Numbered from the stretch's first letter, positions 16,254 through 25,434 are shown. The stretch: 46,785 bases of DNA from Armatimonadota bacterium (GCA_025062195.1 JANXAS010000024.1:1-46785); one strand, 5' to 3'. A program made the numbers and translations. The notes: a model not told the origin generated them from the letters alone.

Positions 16254-17284
16254 CACCCCCTTGAGAACGAAACCCTCGCTCTTCCAACGATTGGTATGCT
16301 CTCACCGCAATTTGGGCATTTGCTGTCGTCGGCAAGGTTTATCTTCACGGTCATAAAACTCCTTCGCCGTATAAGTTCCTCACCACACCTTGGGCAGTAA
16401 GTATTTTCTCCAGCATGCCCATGCACATTGCCGATGTATGGGAAACGCACCCCCATCGCCTTCGCCACCCTGTAGGCGTGCTCAAGGCGCTCTATAGCGG
16501 TTGGCGGAGCTCTAAAATGCTTTGCTGGGAAGTAACGATTGAAGTGGATGGGAACACTTTCACCAAGCATTTCAATGTGCCTTTTGATGAGCCACTCAAT
16601 GGTTGCATTATCATCTGAGACGCCGGTGACCAGCAAGCAAACTATCTCCACATGCACGCCGCGCCCCTTAGCATGCGCAGCAACATGCCATATGTGTTCA
16701 ACATCTGCACCGCCGCAATAGCTATCGTATGACCATTGCTGCCCTTTTACATCCACATTCATCCCATCCATGCCGGCATCAATGAGCGCATCAAGCGCCT
16801 CAATGCTCATGTAGCCATTTGATACGAAGCAACAATAAAGCCCAAAGCGCCTAGCGAGCGGGAAAAGTTCAACGCAAAACTCAAACAGCAGCGTTGGCTC
16901 ATTAAACGAAACGCAAATGCCGTCATCACCGCGCCTCAGCGCCATCTCTAAAACTTGCTCGGGTGAGAGCGTTCGGCTCGTCACTGATGGTGCAATGCTT
17001 GAAAGGTGATAGTTCTGACACCATGCACAGTTCAAGTTGCATGACCATGTTGAGAATGTGAGTGAGGTTGACCCAGGGTGATAGTGGAAGAATGGCTTTA
17101 TCTCAATTGGGCGAGATTCAACTGCTGAGAGGTTGCCATATGTCAGCGTGAACAGCTTCCCGCCAAAGTTAACCCTCGCCCTGCAAAAGCCACTTTTCCC
17201 GGTGCCGACAATACACTGCCTGTTGCAAAGCTTACACCTTACCCTTGCACCATCAAGCTCCTCATAAAGCATCGCCATGCGCAT
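16253..17284 (-). CDS. Radical SAM enzyme of the AmmeMemoRadiSam (PflA-related) type
   Basis: The [4Fe-4S]-SAM motif is CNLNCAWC (Cys82, Cys86, Cys89). The N-terminus has a Cys-rich stretch RCKLCNRQCIVGTGKSGFCRARVN, and the C-terminus carries a zinc-ribbon-like CPRCGEEL...CPNCGE pair. KPFFHYHPGS and FSTWSCNLNCAWCQN are typical of the group described as AmmeMemoRadiSam radical SAM proteins, whose substrate is unknown. The usual AMMECR1 and Memo partners are not in the window. The start at 17284 follows AAGG by 9 bases; a GTG at 17302 is an alternative. The gene is translationally coupled to the MBL hydrolase. Confidence 0.88.
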   Translation of the reverse strand: MRMAMLYEELDGARVRCKLCNRQCIVGTGKSGFCRARVNFGGKLFTLTYGNLSAVESRPIEIKPFFHYHPGSTSLTFSTWSCNLNCAWCQNYHLSSIAPSVTSRTLSPEQVLEMALRRGDDGICVSFNEPTLLFEFCVELFPLARRFGLYCCFVSNGYMSIEALDALIDAGMDGMNVDVKGQQWSYDSYCGGADVEHIWHVAAHAKGRGVHVEIVCLLVTGVSDDNATIEWLIKRHIEMLGESVPIHFNRYFPAKHFRAPPTAIERLEHAYRVAKAMGVRFPYIGNVHGHAGENTYCPRCGEELIRRRSFMTVKINLADDSKCPNCGESIPIVGRARVSFSRG

Positions 17285-17555
17285 CTTGAACAACCTTGCC
17301 ACACCTTTGGAAGTAACACATCTGACTCAGCTCGGCAGAAGCCCCCGAAGAACAAACATTGGCAACTTTTTAAGTTATACAATTTGGCGCATTTTGCAGG
17401 CGAGCGGCATGAACATCTTTCCATTGATTCCACAGCATTGAAGCCATTGTCACCTTAAAATCAAAAATGCTGTAGGAGCAGCTTTAGCCGCAACAAAAGG
17501 CGAATGACTTCACCCTAACTGGCAGCACAGCGCCATTTGCATATTGCGGATGACA

Positions 17556-19616
17556 TCACTGGCGCACCTTAGCGTTAAAGCGCTCACACACAACCCGTTT
17601 CGCCCGTTCCATAAGCTCCTCAACTTCCTTCCCACTCAGTGTCCTATCAGCAGCCCTTAGAGTGATTGAGAACGCAAGACTTTTAACACCAACTCCAAGT
17701 TGTTCACTGCGATACTCATCAAACGGGACAACCGATTCGGCAAACTCACCGCATGCCTCAGAGATAACCTTTGCCACAGCCGCAGCTTCAACATCCTCAG
17801 GGACGACGAAAGCCAAATCACGCATGACAGCTGGGTAGGTTGGCAGCGGCTTAAACTTCTTTACCCGTTGGGTAGCACCCACCAGCTCCTCAAAGTCAAT
17901 CTCGGCTGCATAAACAGGGTTACGGAAATCGTGCTCGCGCTCCAAGCGCGGATTGATGCGCCCGAGCACACCGATTCTCGTCCCGCCAATGATGATGTGC
18001 GCCGTCTGGTATGGATGGAACGCCTCATGGCTCGCCAGCACATACTCGGCGCTTGTGATGCCAAGCGCATTCAGCAACTCTTCCACAATGCCCTTTAGCG
18101 TATAGAAGTCGGCAATCAATCCGCTTTTAGCGCCCCACTTGCCGGCTTGAGCAGCACCGCTCACGATGAGGCAAAGATGCCTTCTCTCCTCGTGGCGCAT
18201 CGTTCCTGGCGCAAGTGAGTATACTTTCCCCAGCTCAAATATCCATACATCATAAACGCCGCGCCTCATGTTTGTCTCCACGACCGAAAGCAAAGATGGA
18301 AGAAGGGTTGTTCGGAGCATGCAATATTCTTTAACCAGGGGGTTTCGCACCAATATAGCGTTGTCGCCGCTATCAAACCCAAATGCCGATTGAGTTGCGT
18401 GACTTGTAAGGCTGTATGTCACGACTTCGCTCAAGCCGAGCCGAGTTAGCAGCTCCTTGCAACGCATCTCTACAATTCTCCGTTCGCTCTCACCGCTGCG
18501 CTCTGATACCCCCTTTGGAAGAGTTGCCGGTATACGCTCGTAGCCATAAAGACGAGCTATCTCCTCTATCAAATCGGCTTCCTGCTCAATGTCGTTCCTC
18601 CAAGTTGGCACACTCACAAAGAGGATGCCCTCGCCCTCATCCCGGACAACCAATCCAAGCCTTAAAAGCAACCTTTTAGCCTCTTCCTGGCTTATCTCAA
18701 TTCCGAGCAACTTGCACACCCTGCTCACGCGCAGTCTGACTTCCCTTGGCTTAATCGGATTCGGATAGATGTCTATGACACCCCTATGGACTCTGCCGCC
18801 AGCAACCCGAACTATGAGTTCGGCTGCCAAGTCAAGCGCCCTTACAGTCCCATTGGGATCAACCCACCGCTCAAAGCGATATGAGGCTTCTGTGCGCATG
18901 CCCAAGCGCTTCGCTGTCCTTCGTATGCTTGAGTTTAAGAAGTGAGCTGACTCAAGCAATACGCAGCTCGTTTGTGGTGTGACTTCGCTCTCAAGCCCAC
19001 CCATCACACCAGCGACAGCTATAGGTTTTCTCTCATCGGCGATGACGAGCATGTCATCGCTTAAAACCCTCAACTCACCATCAAGCGTTATGATCGTCTC
19101 GCCACAAACAGCCCTGCGAACTATAACTCTGCCACCAGCGATCTTTTCAAAATCAAATGCATGAAGCGGTTGCCCAAACCCAAACATCACATAGTTGGTG
19201 ACATCCACGACATTGTTTATCGGGGTTTGACCACATGCAAGCAGCTTTTCCTGCAGCCACATCGGAGATTCGCCCACCGTTATACCGCTTATCAGCCGAG
19301 CTGAATAACGGGGGCAAAAATCCGTATCCTCAACGGATATGCTCACATGATTTGTTATCTCGTCGGCTTCCTCACAGACAAAAGGCGTGATGCGCTTCAT
19401 GGGTATGTCAAAGATGGCAGCCACTTCCCTTGCCACACCTTCAACCGAAAGCCAATCACCTCTGTTTGGAGTGACCTCCAGATTAAGCACCATATCATCC
19501 CCAAACTGCTCAACGGCTTCAACCGACAGCCCAGCCATTTCAAGCCTGTTAGAAAGCTCGTTCAAATCAACTTCCAAATCAACGAACTCACGCAGCCATG
19601 ACAGGGGAACTCTCAT
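17556..19616 (-). CDS. pheT: Phenylalanyl-tRNA synthetase beta subunit, short form
   Basis: Recognised from MRVPLSWLREFVDLEVDLNELSNRLEMAGLSVE, NLEVTPNRGDWLSVEGVARE, the B3/B4 editing region (MWLQEKLLACGQTPINNVVDVTNYVMFGFGQPLHAFDFEKI), B5 (TWRNDIEQEADLIEEIARLYGYE) and a C-terminal ferredoxin-like FDX-ACB domain (PLPTYPAVMRDLAFVVPE). The 686 residues lack the EMAP/OB-fold tRNA-binding domain that normally sits after about residue 40: FGDDMV runs straight into LNLEVTPNRGD. It pairs with PheS to charge tRNA-Phe; pheS is not in the window. ATG at 19616 follows AAGGGGTGA. Confidence 0.95.
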   Translation of the reverse strand: MRVPLSWLREFVDLEVDLNELSNRLEMAGLSVEAVEQFGDDMVLNLEVTPNRGDWLSVEGVAREVAAIFDIPMKRITPFVCEEADEITNHVSISVEDTDFCPRYSARLISGITVGESPMWLQEKLLACGQTPINNVVDVTNYVMFGFGQPLHAFDFEKIAGGRVIVRRAVCGETIITLDGELRVLSDDMLVIADERKPIAVAGVMGGLESEVTPQTSCVLLESAHFLNSSIRRTAKRLGMRTEASYRFERWVDPNGTVRALDLAAELIVRVAGGRVHRGVIDIYPNPIKPREVRLRVSRVCKLLGIEISQEEAKRLLLRLGLVVRDEGEGILFVSVPTWRNDIEQEADLIEEIARLYGYERIPATLPKGVSERSGESERRIVEMRCKELLTRLGLSEVVTYSLTSHATQSAFGFDSGDNAILVRNPLVKEYCMLRTTLLPSLLSVVETNMRRGVYDVWIFELGKVYSLAPGTMRHEERRHLCLIVSGAAQAGKWGAKSGLIADFYTLKGIVEELLNALGITSAEYVLASHEAFHPYQTAHIIIGGTRIGVLGRINPRLEREHDFRNPVYAAEIDFEELVGATQRVKKFKPLPTYPAVMRDLAFVVPEDVEAAAVAKVISEACGEFAESVVPFDEYRSEQLGVGVKSLAFSITLRAADRTLSGKEVEELMERAKRVVCERFNAKVRQ

Positions 19617-19904
19617 TGCAAATTCACCCCTTGCATCAACTCTCAATGGGCGTCACAATACCGACAAAGCAGCTAACGCTATGTGACTTGAGGGCGATGA
19701 CCGAAATTGCAGAATGACAGCACCAAAGCCACTTGTAAAGATGGATGGTGCGAACACTGCAAGTATGCGAAAGCGTGGATGGACGAGAGACCGGCGGTCC
19801 ATGTGGGCATATTCCGTGCGCCATTACTTATAACTTGCCCATCGCTCAAAAGGCGAATCAACGGGCATTGCTGCAGGCAAGAGAATGAAAGGGGTTAGAT
19901 AGTG

Positions 19905-20477
19905 ATGTCGCATGTCCGCAGCTTCATAGCGATTGAATTCCCGGAGGATGTGCGCGAACGCATAGGCAATGTTATAGCTGAGGCTGCAAAGCATGGCGGT
20001 GCCATCAAATGGGTGGAAATACATAACTTGCATCTGACGCTTAAATTCCTCGGCAATGTGCACAAGGAGGACATTCCGAAAGTGAGCTTGAGGCTCGACG
20101 CGGTCGCCAAAAAATTTATACCGCTTGAGTTTGAGGTCGCCGGTGTTGGCGGTTTTCCAAGCCTTAGGCGACCGAGAGTGTTATGGGTTGGTGTGGTTGC
20201 AACTGAGGAGCTGCTCAATTTGCAAAGGTGCATAGAGAACGAAATGTTTAAGCTCGGCATCCCGAGGGAAGAGCGCCCATTTCATCCACACATCACTATT
20301 GGGCGTGTTAAATCAACTCGCGGATTGAGCTCAACCTTGGAAGCACTTGAGAAGTTTGAGAGGGAGCAATTCGGGCGCGTATTAGTGAGCCATATTACGC
20401 TGATGCGAAGCGACCTATTGCCGTCTGGACCAGTTTATACACCCATATCACGGCATGAGCTTTTAAAGATGGATTGA
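19905..20477 (+). CDS. thpR: RNA 2',3'-cyclic phosphodiesterase (LigT/ThpR)
   Basis: The 2H phosphoesterase fold is identified by two HxT motifs, NLHLTLKFLG (His43, Thr45) and PFHPHITIGRV (His129, Thr131), and by the opening VRSFIAIEFPEDVRERI. The 190-residue length is standard. It hydrolyses or ligates RNA 2',3'-cyclic phosphate ends in the cytoplasm. A GTG one codon upstream (19902) is an equally possible start; GGGG at 19891-19894 serves both. It is transcribed divergently from pheT, as a single gene ahead of a repeat cluster. Confidence 0.93.
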   Translation: MSHVRSFIAIEFPEDVRERIGNVIAEAAKHGGAIKWVEIHNLHLTLKFLGNVHKEDIPKVSLRLDAVAKKFIPLEFEVAGVGGFPSLRRPRVLWVGVVATEELLNLQRCIENEMFKLGIPREERPFHPHITIGRVKSTRGLSSTLEALEKFEREQFGRVLVSHITLMRSDLLPSGPVYTPISRHELLKMD

Positions 20478-20512
20478 GTCAGCTCCATGGATTAACGGAC
20501 GCAGGTGACTAT

Positions 20513-20713
20513 CGGCTTTAGCCGAAAGTGGTTCACATTCGCAGACACTAAATTACCCTCAGCGCTCTTCGTTACAAGCGTTGTTGGCAGATGCTTCCCA
20601 TGATCATGCCGTTGGCTTTAGCCCATAGTCGCTGACGAAATTTATGAGCGCCGTCCTCACGAATTCGGCGGGCGGCTTAAGAATTTTTGCCGAATAAATT
20701 CGGCGCTAAGAAA
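20513..20713. repeat. Class D composite hairpin element, invading the 3' end of lnt
   Basis: It begins with a TCGGCT-TT-AGCCGA hairpin at about 20512-20525. At 20604-20713 a class D element has GGCTTTAGCC, GCTGACGAA, TGAGCGCCGTC, a CGAATTCGGCG stretch, and GCCGAATAAATTCGGC followed by GCTAAG. Positions 20657-20705 also encode the last residues and stop codon of lnt on the opposite strand. Confidence 0.8.
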
Positions 20714-22378
20714 ACTATTCACCAACTGCCCTCCAAAGCCAGCGCACAGGTGGCTAAGAACCAACAAACCGCTGAGTGAAGAGCGCCCCCTTGAGCTGGG
20801 AAGTGACGAGGCTAAGAGTAGCGCAATCAGCAATAGCGATGCGCACGGTATTATGAGGTCGCCAAAGCGCACATACACTGTCATGAGATGTTTGTCTGGA
20901 ATGCACACAGCGCCATGCATTGTGCGCCGTTGACGCAGCGGGAGCTCAGCCACAATCCTTCCAACTGGATCAACAATGCAACTCACGCCCGAATTGGCGG
21001 CTCTGATGACATAGAGCCTGCATTCAATCGCACGAAGCTTAGCCACAGCAGCGTGATGCTTTGCCATCCAGCTTCCCCAGAACCATTCGTCATTGGTGAT
21101 GATGACGATGGCGTTTGCGCCGCCCTTCACTTGAAGGCGCGTCACCCATGGGAAGAGCGAATCAAAGCATATGGCAACTGCTGCTGAAATATTGTGCAAG
21201 CGCAGCGGCTCAACCCTCTCACCGTGAGAGAAATCGCGCTCGTGCGCCGCTATGCGCTCAAGAAGCTTGATTCGGTTTCGCAGCGGCACAAACTCGCCAA
21301 ACGGCACAAGCCTTAGCTTGCGATATGTTCCCATGAATTTGCCACCCGATGCTACTCCATAGCACGCATTGTAGACTTTCCCTGAGGATTGCTCGCTCTC
21401 CACTGCACCGATGAGCATATCGGCATACGAGCGCTCGGAAAGCAGTTTCAATGCTGACATCGCCTTATCCCACTCATTCAAAGGCGCCGGAATAGCTGTC
21501 TCAGCCCATGCAATCACCTTGGGATGATGCTTCACGGAAGCCTCAGTCATTGCTGAATGCAACTCAAATGCTCTTTCAACTCCGTTTGGGCTTTGCTTTT
21601 CACGCCAACTTATGTTGCCTTGAATTATCGCCACCGGGAGGCTGCGCCAAGCCTTGTCATCCTGCAGCTGCTTTGTCCTGCGCTCAATCAACCATCCGCC
21701 AAAGCAAAACCAACCGAGAGCAAAGGCAATGCACAATGCTCCGCCACATATCCCAAAGAGCCAATTGCCCTTCAACGCTCTTTCCAACGAGATAGCAAAA
21801 GCACCATTTATTGCAACGATTAAAAAACACAGCCCGTAAATCCCGATGAACTCCGCTGGTTGGAGCAACTCCAGAGATGGCAAAAGGGCATATGCGATGC
21901 ATCCCCATTGGTAGCCCATTATCCCGAGCGAACGAACCCATTCAAAAAGAGTCCATGAGCAGGCGCACCCAAGAACAAACCAAATTGCCCCCAACCTGTT
22001 AATGAGCAGGTATGAAACAACACCAACTGGGACGAAGAAAGCACTCTGCGTAGCTGCAAGACCAAGCCATGCAAGTATACTCAAGAAGGCAGCAGCAAAC
22101 GGCGATAGATGCACGATGGAGCGCACCGAGATGATTGTGGGCACAAGCGGCATGTTAAGCAAAGCATGGATTGTGAGGGCACAAAGCCAGATTGCAAACA
22201 CCGTCAATTTTAGGTTGGACTTGGTTGAGCAAACAAGAGCAAGCACAGGGGATAGCGCAAATAGTGACCACCACCATATCCCGGCGAAGAAAGAGAGCGC
22301 AACCGCAACGCCGCTCACGATTGCGATCGCTATGGCATAACGCCAATCCAGAGAATACCTGCCGCCATATTCAACCAC
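20657..22378 (-). CDS. lnt: Apolipoprotein N-acyltransferase
   Basis: It has several N-terminal transmembrane segments (about residues 13-220), a periplasmic nitrilase domain with the catalytic triad Glu293 (AWAETAIP), Lys354 (TYRKLRLVPFGEFVP) and Cys404 (AICFDSLFPW), and a C-terminal membrane helix at about 507-527. It adds the third acyl chain to lipoproteins, consistent with an outer membrane. The GTG start at 22378 overlaps the upstream 186-residue gene by 49 bases. The C-terminal residues SAEFIRQKFLSRPPNS and the TGA are encoded by the class D repeat element, so the native C-terminus has been replaced or extended. Confidence 0.93.
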   Translation of the reverse strand: MVEYGGRYSLDWRYAIAIAIVSGVAVALSFFAGIWWWSLFALSPVLALVCSTKSNLKLTVFAIWLCALTIHALLNMPLVPTIISVRSIVHLSPFAAAFLSILAWLGLAATQSAFFVPVGVVSYLLINRLGAIWFVLGCACSWTLFEWVRSLGIMGYQWGCIAYALLPSLELLQPAEFIGIYGLCFLIVAINGAFAISLERALKGNWLFGICGGALCIAFALGWFCFGGWLIERRTKQLQDDKAWRSLPVAIIQGNISWREKQSPNGVERAFELHSAMTEASVKHHPKVIAWAETAIPAPLNEWDKAMSALKLLSERSYADMLIGAVESEQSSGKVYNACYGVASGGKFMGTYRKLRLVPFGEFVPLRNRIKLLERIAAHERDFSHGERVEPLRLHNISAAVAICFDSLFPWVTRLQVKGGANAIVIITNDEWFWGSWMAKHHAAVAKLRAIECRLYVIRAANSGVSCIVDPVGRIVAELPLRQRRTMHGAVCIPDKHLMTVYVRFGDLIIPCASLLLIALLLASSLPSSRGRSSLSGLLVLSHLCAGFGGQLVNSFLSAEFIRQKFLSRPPNS

Positions 22379-22887
22379 TTGCTCACCCTTTCCTTCTCCC
22401 GCTGTATGCGTTCAAACCTTTTTAGAAGCTGTGCCGTAGGGACGGGCAAACATAAACGCCCCTCGCCAGATCGCCTCATCTCAGAACGCTCCTTGCCGAA
22501 TTGCACTCGCAACTCATTCAAGAGGGCTCTCTCCTCTTCATCCACATTTGTCGGAAGTTCATCAACCAAGCTTGGTTCGTCAGATAACTCAATTCCTAAG
22601 GGTTGGATCAGCTTCTCTCCCTCCTCAATGTATCCGAACATCCGCGCAAGAGTCCTTTTACCGCCCTCTGTCTGCAAGTAGCGCAGCTTGGAACGAACCT
22701 CCGCCAAATTCCTAATCGCCTTCCCCTGCTCGTTGATAAGCTGGACTCTATCCCACAACAGTCCCTCAATGATGCACACCTGTTCCCTTACCCGGCAAAG
22801 CGCATTGAGCAATGCGCAGAACAGCAACGCCTTCAACAGCACACAAGGAATGAGAATGTGTAGCCTACTGCTCATCCCCTCTTTCAT
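22330..22887 (-). CDS. Membrane-anchored coiled-coil protein of unknown function
   Basis: No family recognised. The 185 residues start with a hydrophobic segment at about 9-29 (HILIPCVLLKALLFCALLNAL), then a helical region with heptad character (VREQVCIIEGLLWDRVQLINEQGKAIRNLAEVRSKLRYL), a charged linker and a basic helical tail. This single-helix-plus-coil layout resembles FtsL/FtsB-like or other small scaffold proteins, but that is only shape similarity. The gene lies 26 bases after nrdJ and overlaps lnt by 49 bases, so the three form one operon. ATG at 22887 follows GGTGAA; a GTG lies one codon before. Confidence 0.7.
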   Translation of the reverse strand: MKEGMSSRLHILIPCVLLKALLFCALLNALCRVREQVCIIEGLLWDRVQLINEQGKAIRNLAEVRSKLRYLQTEGGKRTLARMFGYIEEGEKLIQPLGIELSDEPSLVDELPTNVDEEERALLNELRVQFGKERSEMRRSGEGRLCLPVPTAQLLKRFERIQREKERVSKWLNMAAGILWIGVMP

Positions 22888-22913
22888 CACAATTCACCAT
22901 ACCATTTGCGCCA

Positions 22914-25244
22914 TCAGCACTCGCTATATCCACAAGAATAACACTTCTGGCAGCCCTCTTCGTATACGAGGGTGGCGTTGCCACATATTGGGCATATGTC
23001 ACCGATGCGCTCATCACCATATGTTGCTTTCAACGGCTTTGTATCGGTCGCACCGGCATGCGCCAACTCCTGTCGCTCCGGCTCAACGCCCGTGTGCTCA
23101 GCAAGAACCTGTGCTATAGCATCCGGTAAAGAACGCACCCTTCTCTTACCGAAGCCGAGATGCCTCCCACCGCCAATTCCCCAAAGTTGGTCAACAATCT
23201 CTTTGACTCGCTCCTTCGGTGACATCGGCGAGGGCATGCGCAGACACAGCGATATCAATCGCCCAATAGCTTCCGAAACGGATGCTATATCGCTCCCAGC
23301 CTTACCGACATTTATGAAAACCTCAAACGGCTCAGGTTCATCATCTTCGGCGAGTTCGTTGACGGTGATGAATGCAGTCCCAAGTGGCGTCTCTCGCCTA
23401 TAAGTTACGCCGCTGAGCTTTTCCGGGCGCGGCTTCTGTCTCAAGCCAGACCTGCGCGCATATGCCTCCGTTATGAGCACTCCTTCCCTGCTGCCCTCAC
23501 GGTAAACTGTGATCCCTTTGCATCCAAGCTCCCAAGCGAGGAAATAAATCCTGCTGACCTCTTCAACAGTTATATTGTGCGGCAGGTTAACAGTTGAGCT
23601 TATGCTGTGATCTATGTGGCGCTGTATTGTGGCTTGCATGCGCACGCGCAGCTCAGGTGCAATTTGGTGCGCCGTGACAAAGTATTCGGGGAGTTGGCGC
23701 TCGTCATCTATTCCGAACCTCCTCATGTATTCCATGACCAAGGGGTGATAGACCTTGAATTCCATACGGGTGAGGGACTCACTTCGCCTAATGTATGAAA
23801 GGGCAAAGATAGGTTCAATGCCGCTTGTCGTGCCAGCAAGTATTGCTCCGGAGCCAACCGGCGGGACAGTTAAGCATGCGGCATTGCGCAACCCATGCTT
23901 TTGGATGCGCTCAAGAACACTTTCATCAAGCCTTTGGATGAACGGTGAGCGCATATGCTTCTCTGGGTCAAAAGCGGGGAACGAACCCTTCTCAACGGCG
24001 AGGTTGACGCTCTCGTCGTAGACAATATTTTTGATGCGCTCAAACAACCTGTCTACGAACACAATTGCTTCCTCCGAATCGTATTTCAACCTGAGCATGC
24101 AAAGCATATCGGCAAGCCCGGTAAAACCGACGCCGATGCGCCTTGAACGCAAGCTTGCCTCACGCTGCTGCGGCAGTGGATGTTTATCCGCAGCATAGTC
24201 AAGCACGTTGTCAAGGAAGCGCACAGCGTATCTTGCAGCCCTTTCCAAGTTCTCCCAATCAACACTAGCCTGCGGCGTGAACGGTTCAAGAACAAATTTG
24301 GAGAGATTTATGTTGCCGAGATCACAACAACCATACGGCTCAAGCGGTATTTCCGAGCACGGATTTGTTGTGATCACCTCCATGCCGTTATATTGCGTAG
24401 TTGACTCGCGCACTATCGTGTCCCAAAAGATGACGCCCGGTTCGGCACTCTCCCAAGCAGCATAAACGAGCTTGTTCCAAAGTTCTCTTGCCCTCACCCT
24501 CCTTTCAATCCTTCCAACAACCTCATTTTCAAACCAGAGTGTAAACTCGCCGTCCGACTGAACTGCGCGCATCAACTCGTCCGAGACTTTTACAGAGATG
24601 TTCGCGTAGCGCACCCTCTGGCGCTCCGGATCGCGCTTAATGTCAATGAAATCAAACACATCGGGGTGGCTGTCTCGGATTGTTATCATTAGGGCACCGC
24701 GCCTGCCAGCTTGCCCTATCGTGCCCGTCACGAGCGAATAGAGTTCCATGAATGAAACGGCACCCGTTGAGGTTCTTGCAGCATTATTCACCGGGGCACC
24801 CTTCGGACGAAGGATTGATATATCGCATCCAACTCCGCCACCATACGAATATGTTCTCGCCGCCTCCTTCGCCGCATCAAATATGGCTTCAAGCGAATCG
24901 TCCTTTATCGGGATGACATAACAGTTGAGCAGCGTTACCTTCCTCGGATTACCGGCACCGTGCATTATTCTACCTCCAGGGACAAAACGGAAGTCCTCAA
25001 GAAGCCAGAGGAAGTTTTTCCCCCAAAGCCTTTGCAGCTCCGGCGTAGGTTCAACTGAGGCTATCTCCGAAGCCACGCGGCGCCACATCTCCATCGGTGT
25101 TAGCTCAACAAGCGTCCCGTCATCCGAGCGCAACGCATATTTCTCAACAAAGACGCGCGCTCGCAATTCATCGCCATTAAAGAACTCAACTGTCTCCCTC
25201 GGCAACCCCGCCGCCTTTGCGCTGAGCGCCTCCACTCCGCTCAT
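22914..25244 (-). CDS. nrdJ: Vitamin B12-dependent (class II) ribonucleoside-diphosphate reductase
   Basis: The 776-residue enzyme shows the class II catalytic set: LLNCYVIPI (Cys108), NPCSEIPLEPYGCCDLGNINL (Asn294, Cys296, Glu298, Cys307), the GGGVGCDIS loop and VPPVGSGAILAGTTSGIEPIF. The C-terminus ends in a cysteine-rich CPICGNATLVYEEGCQKCYSCGYSEC, combining zinc-ribbon and redox cysteines. It reduces ribonucleotides to deoxyribonucleotides using adenosylcobalamin and needs no oxygen. GGGGGTGG before the ATG at 25244 decides the start over upstream in-frame Met codons. Two NrdR-type boxes lie 32-78 bases upstream. It is first gene of nrdJ-185 aa gene-lnt. Confidence 0.95.
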   Translation of the reverse strand: MSGVEALSAKAAGLPRETVEFFNGDELRARVFVEKYALRSDDGTLVELTPMEMWRRVASEIASVEPTPELQRLWGKNFLWLLEDFRFVPGGRIMHGAGNPRKVTLLNCYVIPIKDDSLEAIFDAAKEAARTYSYGGGVGCDISILRPKGAPVNNAARTSTGAVSFMELYSLVTGTIGQAGRRGALMITIRDSHPDVFDFIDIKRDPERQRVRYANISVKVSDELMRAVQSDGEFTLWFENEVVGRIERRVRARELWNKLVYAAWESAEPGVIFWDTIVRESTTQYNGMEVITTNPCSEIPLEPYGCCDLGNINLSKFVLEPFTPQASVDWENLERAARYAVRFLDNVLDYAADKHPLPQQREASLRSRRIGVGFTGLADMLCMLRLKYDSEEAIVFVDRLFERIKNIVYDESVNLAVEKGSFPAFDPEKHMRSPFIQRLDESVLERIQKHGLRNAACLTVPPVGSGAILAGTTSGIEPIFALSYIRRSESLTRMEFKVYHPLVMEYMRRFGIDDERQLPEYFVTAHQIAPELRVRMQATIQRHIDHSISSTVNLPHNITVEEVSRIYFLAWELGCKGITVYREGSREGVLITEAYARRSGLRQKPRPEKLSGVTYRRETPLGTAFITVNELAEDDEPEPFEVFINVGKAGSDIASVSEAIGRLISLCLRMPSPMSPKERVKEIVDQLWGIGGGRHLGFGKRRVRSLPDAIAQVLAEHTGVEPERQELAHAGATDTKPLKATYGDERIGDICPICGNATLVYEEGCQKCYSCGYSEC

Positions 25245-25275
25245 TTCTACCACCCCCGTTGGCTTTTCCCGTTGC

Positions 25276-25322
25276 ATACTAAATATAGCCACTTCGCTGC
25301 CATGATACACAACATATTGTGT
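25276..25322 (-). promoter_or_regulatory. Tandem NrdR boxes upstream of nrdJ
   Basis: ACACAACATATTGTGT at 25307-25322 matches the published NrdR box consensus acaCwAtATaTwGtgt at 15 of 16 positions. A second, weaker box at 25276-25291 keeps the core CTAAATATAG (9 of 10 core positions). Their starts are 31 bases apart with a 15-base gap, the spacing known for paired NrdR boxes. The pair overlaps a plausible promoter (TTGTGT ... TATATT on the minus strand). NrdR, an ATP/dATP-sensing repressor, would shut off this operon when dATP is high. Confidence 0.8.
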
Positions 25323-25434
25323 GCAATTCTATTATGCATCGCCATGAGCAACCTGTTAACGCCGGCAGCTTCGCTGGGCAGACGAATGCACGGCGATAAA
25401 TTAGCTCCATTGAAATTGGCTCCGCTGAGGTGTG

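Noticed and set aside
19617-19904. T-box leader for pheT
   Set aside because: No T-box sequence or terminator/antiterminator pair seen on the minus strand.
25245-25434. Cobalamin riboswitch upstream of the B12-dependent nrdJ
   Set aside because: The region is only 190 bases and shows no B12-box; the NrdR boxes explain it better.
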